From positions 1-64,000 of the forward strand of contig CACYYM010000019.1 of NCBI GenBank assembly GCA_902778625.1: a stretch of DNA of 64,000 nt. Direction: 5' to 3'. The notes beneath the pieces are model-generated. The model was not told where the DNA came from. It saw only the letters and a list, made by a program, of their open reading frames with translations, and did not search any database. Shown here one piece after another: positions 61,586 to 64,000 of this stretch. A program made the translations under genes and the position numbers. This DNA comes from an uncultured Bacteroidales bacterium. Its GTDB lineage: Bacteria; Bacteroidota; Bacteroidia; Bacteroidales; Bacteroidaceae. How positions within the stretch are numbered: the first letter of the stretch is position 1; the number at the start of each line of letters is the position of its first letter.

Positions 61586-62581
61586 TTACAACTCCTTCAC
61601 GTAAATGTTTCTGAAGTAGCAGCGGCTGCCGTGAGCCTGCATTTCAATCTGTTCTTTGGGGAAGATGGGCAGTTTTCGGTCCCAGTAGTTCTCGAGAACA
61701 ACGTCGTCGACCACTTTTACGCCATTCAGGAAGACAGTCACTTTCTCGCCTTTCATGATGATGCGGAATGTGTTCCATTCGCCCAGCTTATTATCCTCGA
61801 CGCTTGTCGGTGTGCTGGGGTTCTTCTGGTTGTTGTATAGACCGCCTGAGCCGACTTGAGCTCCAACGTTTGTGCGACGGATGTCCCATATCTGTACTTG
61901 TGGTGCGCCACGCAGATAAACGCCAGCATCAGGCTCGTTGCCGTTCGGATCGAGACGCCAGTCGACGAGCAATTCGAAATCGGCATAGTCCTTGACCGTG
62001 CAGAGGTTGTCCCAGCCATGACCGATGTAAACCAGTTCGCCGTTTTCGACAATCCAGTCCTTCTTCATCAGTTCGTCGGCTTTTGCTTGGGCTTGAGCGA
62101 GCTCTTCGCTGCTCATCTTGGCGCGTTTAATCGGGTTCTCGACGAGGCCCTTCCAGCCTTCGAGGTCTTTGCCGTTGAAGAGGCAGACGAAGCCTTCCTC
62201 GTTCTTGTCGGCAGCCTTGAGCCATGCCTTTGCTTCGTTTCTTTGGCTAAGTTTGAGCAGGGGCAGGATGGACTGGAGCGTCTGGCGCGTCTCGGTACCG
62301 TTGTACTCGGGATGAACGGCGAGAATCGTCCAAATCGTCTGTGCGGCTGTGTATGCCAGCGGTTCGTATTTGAGTTGTGTAGTGGCGAAGGTGAGCGCCT
62401 GATAGGTGCCAGTGGTTGCCATCAGCTTCAGGGCTGCTTCACGTTGTTTCATGTCGCTAGTCTGCTCGATGATGTGGCGCAGATAAATCGTTTGGTTCTC
62501 GGGCGTGAGATACCCCGTTGCTCTGCCTGTAAAGGGGGCAGCAAGGAGCAACAGAACGGATATGATAAGTTTCGATTTCAT
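61586..62581 (-). CDS. Secreted DUF1080 (3-keto-disaccharide hydrolase) protein
   Basis: A 331-residue exported protein. The signal peptide is MKSKLIISVLLLLAAPFTGRA. Residues about 25-130 form a helical HEAT-like region. The DUF1080 domain (PF06439) is at about 135-331: LFNGKDLEGWKG, DFELLVDWRLDPNGNEPDAGVYLRG, and the C-terminal IEMQAHGSRCYFRNIYVKEL. Some DUF1080 members hydrolyse 3-keto-glycosides. First gene of a likely unit with fmt and GH3. No -7 box is apparent in front of it. Confidence 0.85.
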   Translation of the reverse strand: MKSKLIISVLLLLAAPFTGRATGYLTPENQTIYLRHIIEQTSDMKQREAALKLMATTGTYQALTFATTQLKYEPLAYTAAQTIWTILAVHPEYNGTETRQTLQSILPLLKLSQRNEAKAWLKAADKNEEGFVCLFNGKDLEGWKGLVENPIKRAKMSSEELAQAQAKADELMKKDWIVENGELVYIGHGWDNLCTVKDYADFELLVDWRLDPNGNEPDAGVYLRGAPQVQIWDIRRTNVGAQVGSGGLYNNQKNPSTPTSVEDNKLGEWNTFRIIMKGEKVTVFLNGVKVVDDVVLENYWDRKLPIFPKEQIEMQAHGSRCYFRNIYVKEL

Positions 62582-62601
62582 GACTATATTAGTTTAAGGG
62601 T

Positions 62602-62632
62602 AAAAAAAGCCTCTCCTTAGGTTGGGAGAGGT
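62602..62632 (-). terminator. Rho-independent terminator after methylmalonyl-CoA epimerase gene
   Basis: On the - strand CCTCTCC and GGAGAGG (62625-62631 with 62610-62616) form a stem followed by seven T residues. It separates the epimerase gene from the DUF1080 unit. Confidence 0.85.
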
Positions 62633-62649
62633 TTTGGAAGAGTTTGCAA

Positions 62650-63054
62650 TTATTCCTCACAGAGTTCGGTCAGGATGCCACAAGTGCTCTTCGGGTGCAG
62701 GAAGGCGATGTGGAGGCCGTCGGCACCGTTACGGGGAGCCTTGTCGATGAGACGGATGCCCTTCTCGTCGCACATGGCGAGTGCTTCGCTCACGCCGTCT
62801 TCCACCTTGAACGCAACGTGGTGAACGCCACGTCCGCCGTTGTCGAGGAACTTCTGAACGGTGCTTTCGGGGCATGTGGGCTCGAGGAGTTCGAGTTTCA
62901 CCTCGCCGACTTTCAGAAAAGCGGTCTTGACCTTCTGGTCTTCTACAACTTCAGTTTTGTACACTTCCAGTCCGAGGACGTCGCGGAAGTAGGGCAGTAC
63001 CTCGTCGATGCTCTGCACCGCGATGCCCAGATGTTCAATGCGTGAAATCTTCAT
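62650..63054 (-). CDS. mce: Methylmalonyl-CoA epimerase
   Basis: A 134-residue enzyme of the glyoxalase/VOC fold that interconverts (R)- and (S)-methylmalonyl-CoA in the succinate-propionate pathway. The first metal His is in IEHLGIAV (His8). The second half has GGRGVHHVAFKV and the C-terminal GILTELCEE with the metal Glu. Length is typical (about 134). In many Bacteroidales it precedes mmdA; here it stands alone with its own promoter and terminator. Confidence 0.93.
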   Translation of the reverse strand: MKISRIEHLGIAVQSIDEVLPYFRDVLGLEVYKTEVVEDQKVKTAFLKVGEVKLELLEPTCPESTVQKFLDNGGRGVHHVAFKVEDGVSEALAMCDEKGIRLIDKAPRNGADGLHIAFLHPKSTCGILTELCEE

Positions 63055-63106
63055 GTCTTGATGAGTTTTTGATTTGATTGGTTTTTGTGTTTATTGAAAA
63101 GCACTG

Positions 63107-63114
63107 CAAAGGTA
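63107..63114 (-). promoter_or_regulatory. -7 box (TACCTTTG), mce
   Basis: CAAAGGTA on the + strand; 52 bases before the mce start on the - strand. Confidence 0.65.
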
Positions 63115-63122
63115 CAATAAAC

Positions 63123-63157
63123 AATTCAAAATTCAAAATAGAAGATTGAAAATTTTT
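63123..63157. repeat. AT-rich heptad repeat upstream of the mce promoter
   Basis: Five 7-base units in phase: AATTCAA, AATTCAA, AATAGAA, GATTGAA, AATTTTT. The tract begins 8 bases beyond the mce -7 box and covers its -33 region. Confidence 0.65.
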
Positions 63158-63310
63158 GCATAGGGTATGTGAAATTGTTAATTTATGAAATTGTCAATTT
63201 GTCGGGAGGGGTGGCGTTTTACTTCCTTTTTGCTATTATTGCACACGTTTCGAAGTGGCGAAAAATGTGTCTGAAAACGTCGAGTTTGTCATCACTGTAG
63301 GCGAGGCTTC

Positions 63311-63372
63311 CAAACGCCGCACGCGGAAATTGCAATCCTCGCGTGCGGCGTTTGATTTTTCGCCTGCGGAAA
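63311..63372. repeat. GC-rich 21-22 bp dyad array G (3 units)
   Basis: CGCCGCACGCGG, then CGCGTGCGGCG, then CGCCTGCGG, with centres at 63321, 63343 and 63364. The same GC-rich unit type is found at 37343-37428 and 42470-42545. It lies between mce and recG. The remainder of the 63055-63657 gap shows only the mce promoter region and a small inverted repeat; a 134-codon open frame across this array is judged spurious. Confidence 0.85.
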
Positions 63373-63611
63373 TGTGTAGATTCCATACGTAGAAAAGTGT
63401 GCAAAAAAGCAATATAATGGCCTGTTTTGCAATGTCGGGATGGCAATTTTACGGTTTGCGGTTCTTGGTCTGTAATTTGAGGAGAAAAAAGTCGCCTGTG
63501 AATCAGTTGGTTACAAAGTTCTCGCTTTCTCGGCGCGTCAAAACAGAAAAACGTCTCAAACCTTAGGTGAGAGCATTTGAACCGATTCTGGGACGATTGC
63601 TGAAATTGCGC

Positions 63612-63641
63612 ATGTAAGCACAACGGCGTTTTTGCTTACAT
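63612..63641. terminator. Hairpin downstream of recG
   Basis: ATGTAAGC (63612-63619) pairs perfectly with GCTTACAT (63634-63641), 14-base loop, 16 bases beyond the recG stop. There is no T-run on the recG strand, so its role as a terminator is weakly supported. Confidence 0.4.
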
Positions 63642-63657
63642 TTTGTAAATTGGGAAA

Positions 63658-64000
63658 TTATGAGATTTGGCTCCAGTCGCGATGCTCTTTTCTGAGCTCT
63701 TGTAGGTGGCGGCGAAGCAATGCATTGTCGGTAGCTGCAAGTTCGGGGTCGGCATCGAGCACAAACGTAGCCGTGTCGCGTGCGAGCTGTACCAATTGGC
63801 CGTCGCGACCGAGGTTGGCAAGTCTTAGATTAAAGGCGATTCCGCTTTGTTGCGTCCCCTCCAAATCGCCTGGACCGCGTAGTTTCAGGTCGGCTTCTGC
63901 AATCTCGAAACCATCGTTCGTTTCCGTCATGATTTGCAGGCGTTTGCGCGTCTCGGCGGAGAGCTTGAAGTTCGAGACAAGGATGCAATACGACTGCTCT
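63658..64000 (-). CDS. recG: ATP-dependent DNA helicase RecG (3' part; runs off the window)
   Basis: Only the last ~114 codons are in the window; the frame is open to base 64000. The sequence reads SYCILVSNFKLSAETRKRLQ, then TNDGFEIAEADLKLRGPGDL and EGTQQSG, the conserved end of the helicase C-terminal domain and the RecG wedge-contact tail. RecG reverses stalled forks and branch-migrates junctions. The first in-window Met (63930) is internal, not a start. Confidence 0.93.
   Translation of the reverse strand, partial: EQSYCILVSNFKLSAETRKRLQIMTETNDGFEIAEADLKLRGPGDLEGTQQSGIAFNLRLANLGRDGQLVQLARDTATFVLDADPELAATDNALLRRHLQELRKEHRDWSQIS

Noticed and set aside
63219..63623. 134-codon open frame on the - strand between mce and recG
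   Set aside because: It runs through the GC-rich dyad array and inverted repeat, has no promoter or recognisable domain, and its composition is not protein-like.

Overview
The window reads as chromosomal DNA from a member of the Bacteroidota, most likely order Bacteroidales and Prevotella-like. Direct evidence: promoters of the Bacteroidetes type (TAnnTTTG at about -7) stand before most transcription units, Shine-Dalgarno sequences are weak, and there is a full-length sprA (type 9 secretion translocon). Many large secreted proteins end in a short tail of the form YNLAGQR...GINIVNGKK. The genus is inferred from overall protein style; no rRNA is present.

Layout. 1-697: repeat-rich non-coding DNA. 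698-7620: a secreted phosphodiester-glycosidase/tyrosine-phosphatase fusion, two secreted esterases and an AlbA_2 (Schlafen-like) protein. 7851-18233: an aldo/keto reductase, sprA, then divergently ruvA and cysQ. 18234-19022: a repeat island with an AT-rich core. 19023-26677: GH20 hexosaminidase, GH30 glycosidase and a giant CotH/lamin-tail protein. 27035-31947: housekeeping genes pheT, a yebC-like gene and dnaB. 32436-37166: a giant GLUG-repeat surface protein plus an easily missed 51-residue gene behind it. 37429-42311: a DUF4831 protein, a small basic protein, a stand-alone AICAR formyltransferase, a zinc-ribbon membrane protein, and the rplI-rpsR-rpsF ribosomal operon. 42641-48355: a second CotH protein and a GH18-like protein. 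49221-58397: an M16 lipoprotein peptidase, a small secreted protein, and a GH51-GH78 pair. 58411-64000: GH3, fmt, a DUF1080 protein, methylmalonyl-CoA epimerase and the 3' part of recG.

How the genes fit together. GH51 (arabinofuranosidase), GH78 (rhamnosidase), GH3, GH30, GH20, GH18-like, two esterases and the DUF1080 protein suggest breakdown of plant cell-wall (pectin side chains) and amino-sugar glycans, although no SusC/SusD pair lies in the window. SprA would export the proteins with the shared C-terminal tail. Methylmalonyl-CoA epimerase fits a succinate/propionate fermenter.

The least explained material is non-coding. (1) At least seven intergenic arrays repeat an imperfect dyad every 21-22 bp. 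The arm sequence differs between arrays, but the centre is usually AC or GT and complementarity is often kept. (2) Several promoters carry AT-rich 7-bp tandem repeats just upstream of the -7 box. (3) Four 150-300 bp elements are bounded by inverted arms made largely of 7-9 bp tandem repeats; two of them sit beside copies of the same ~45-bp module. Two coding observations stand out: rpsR appears frameshifted at its conserved C-terminus, and sprA carries four 7-bp repeats just after its signal-peptide core.
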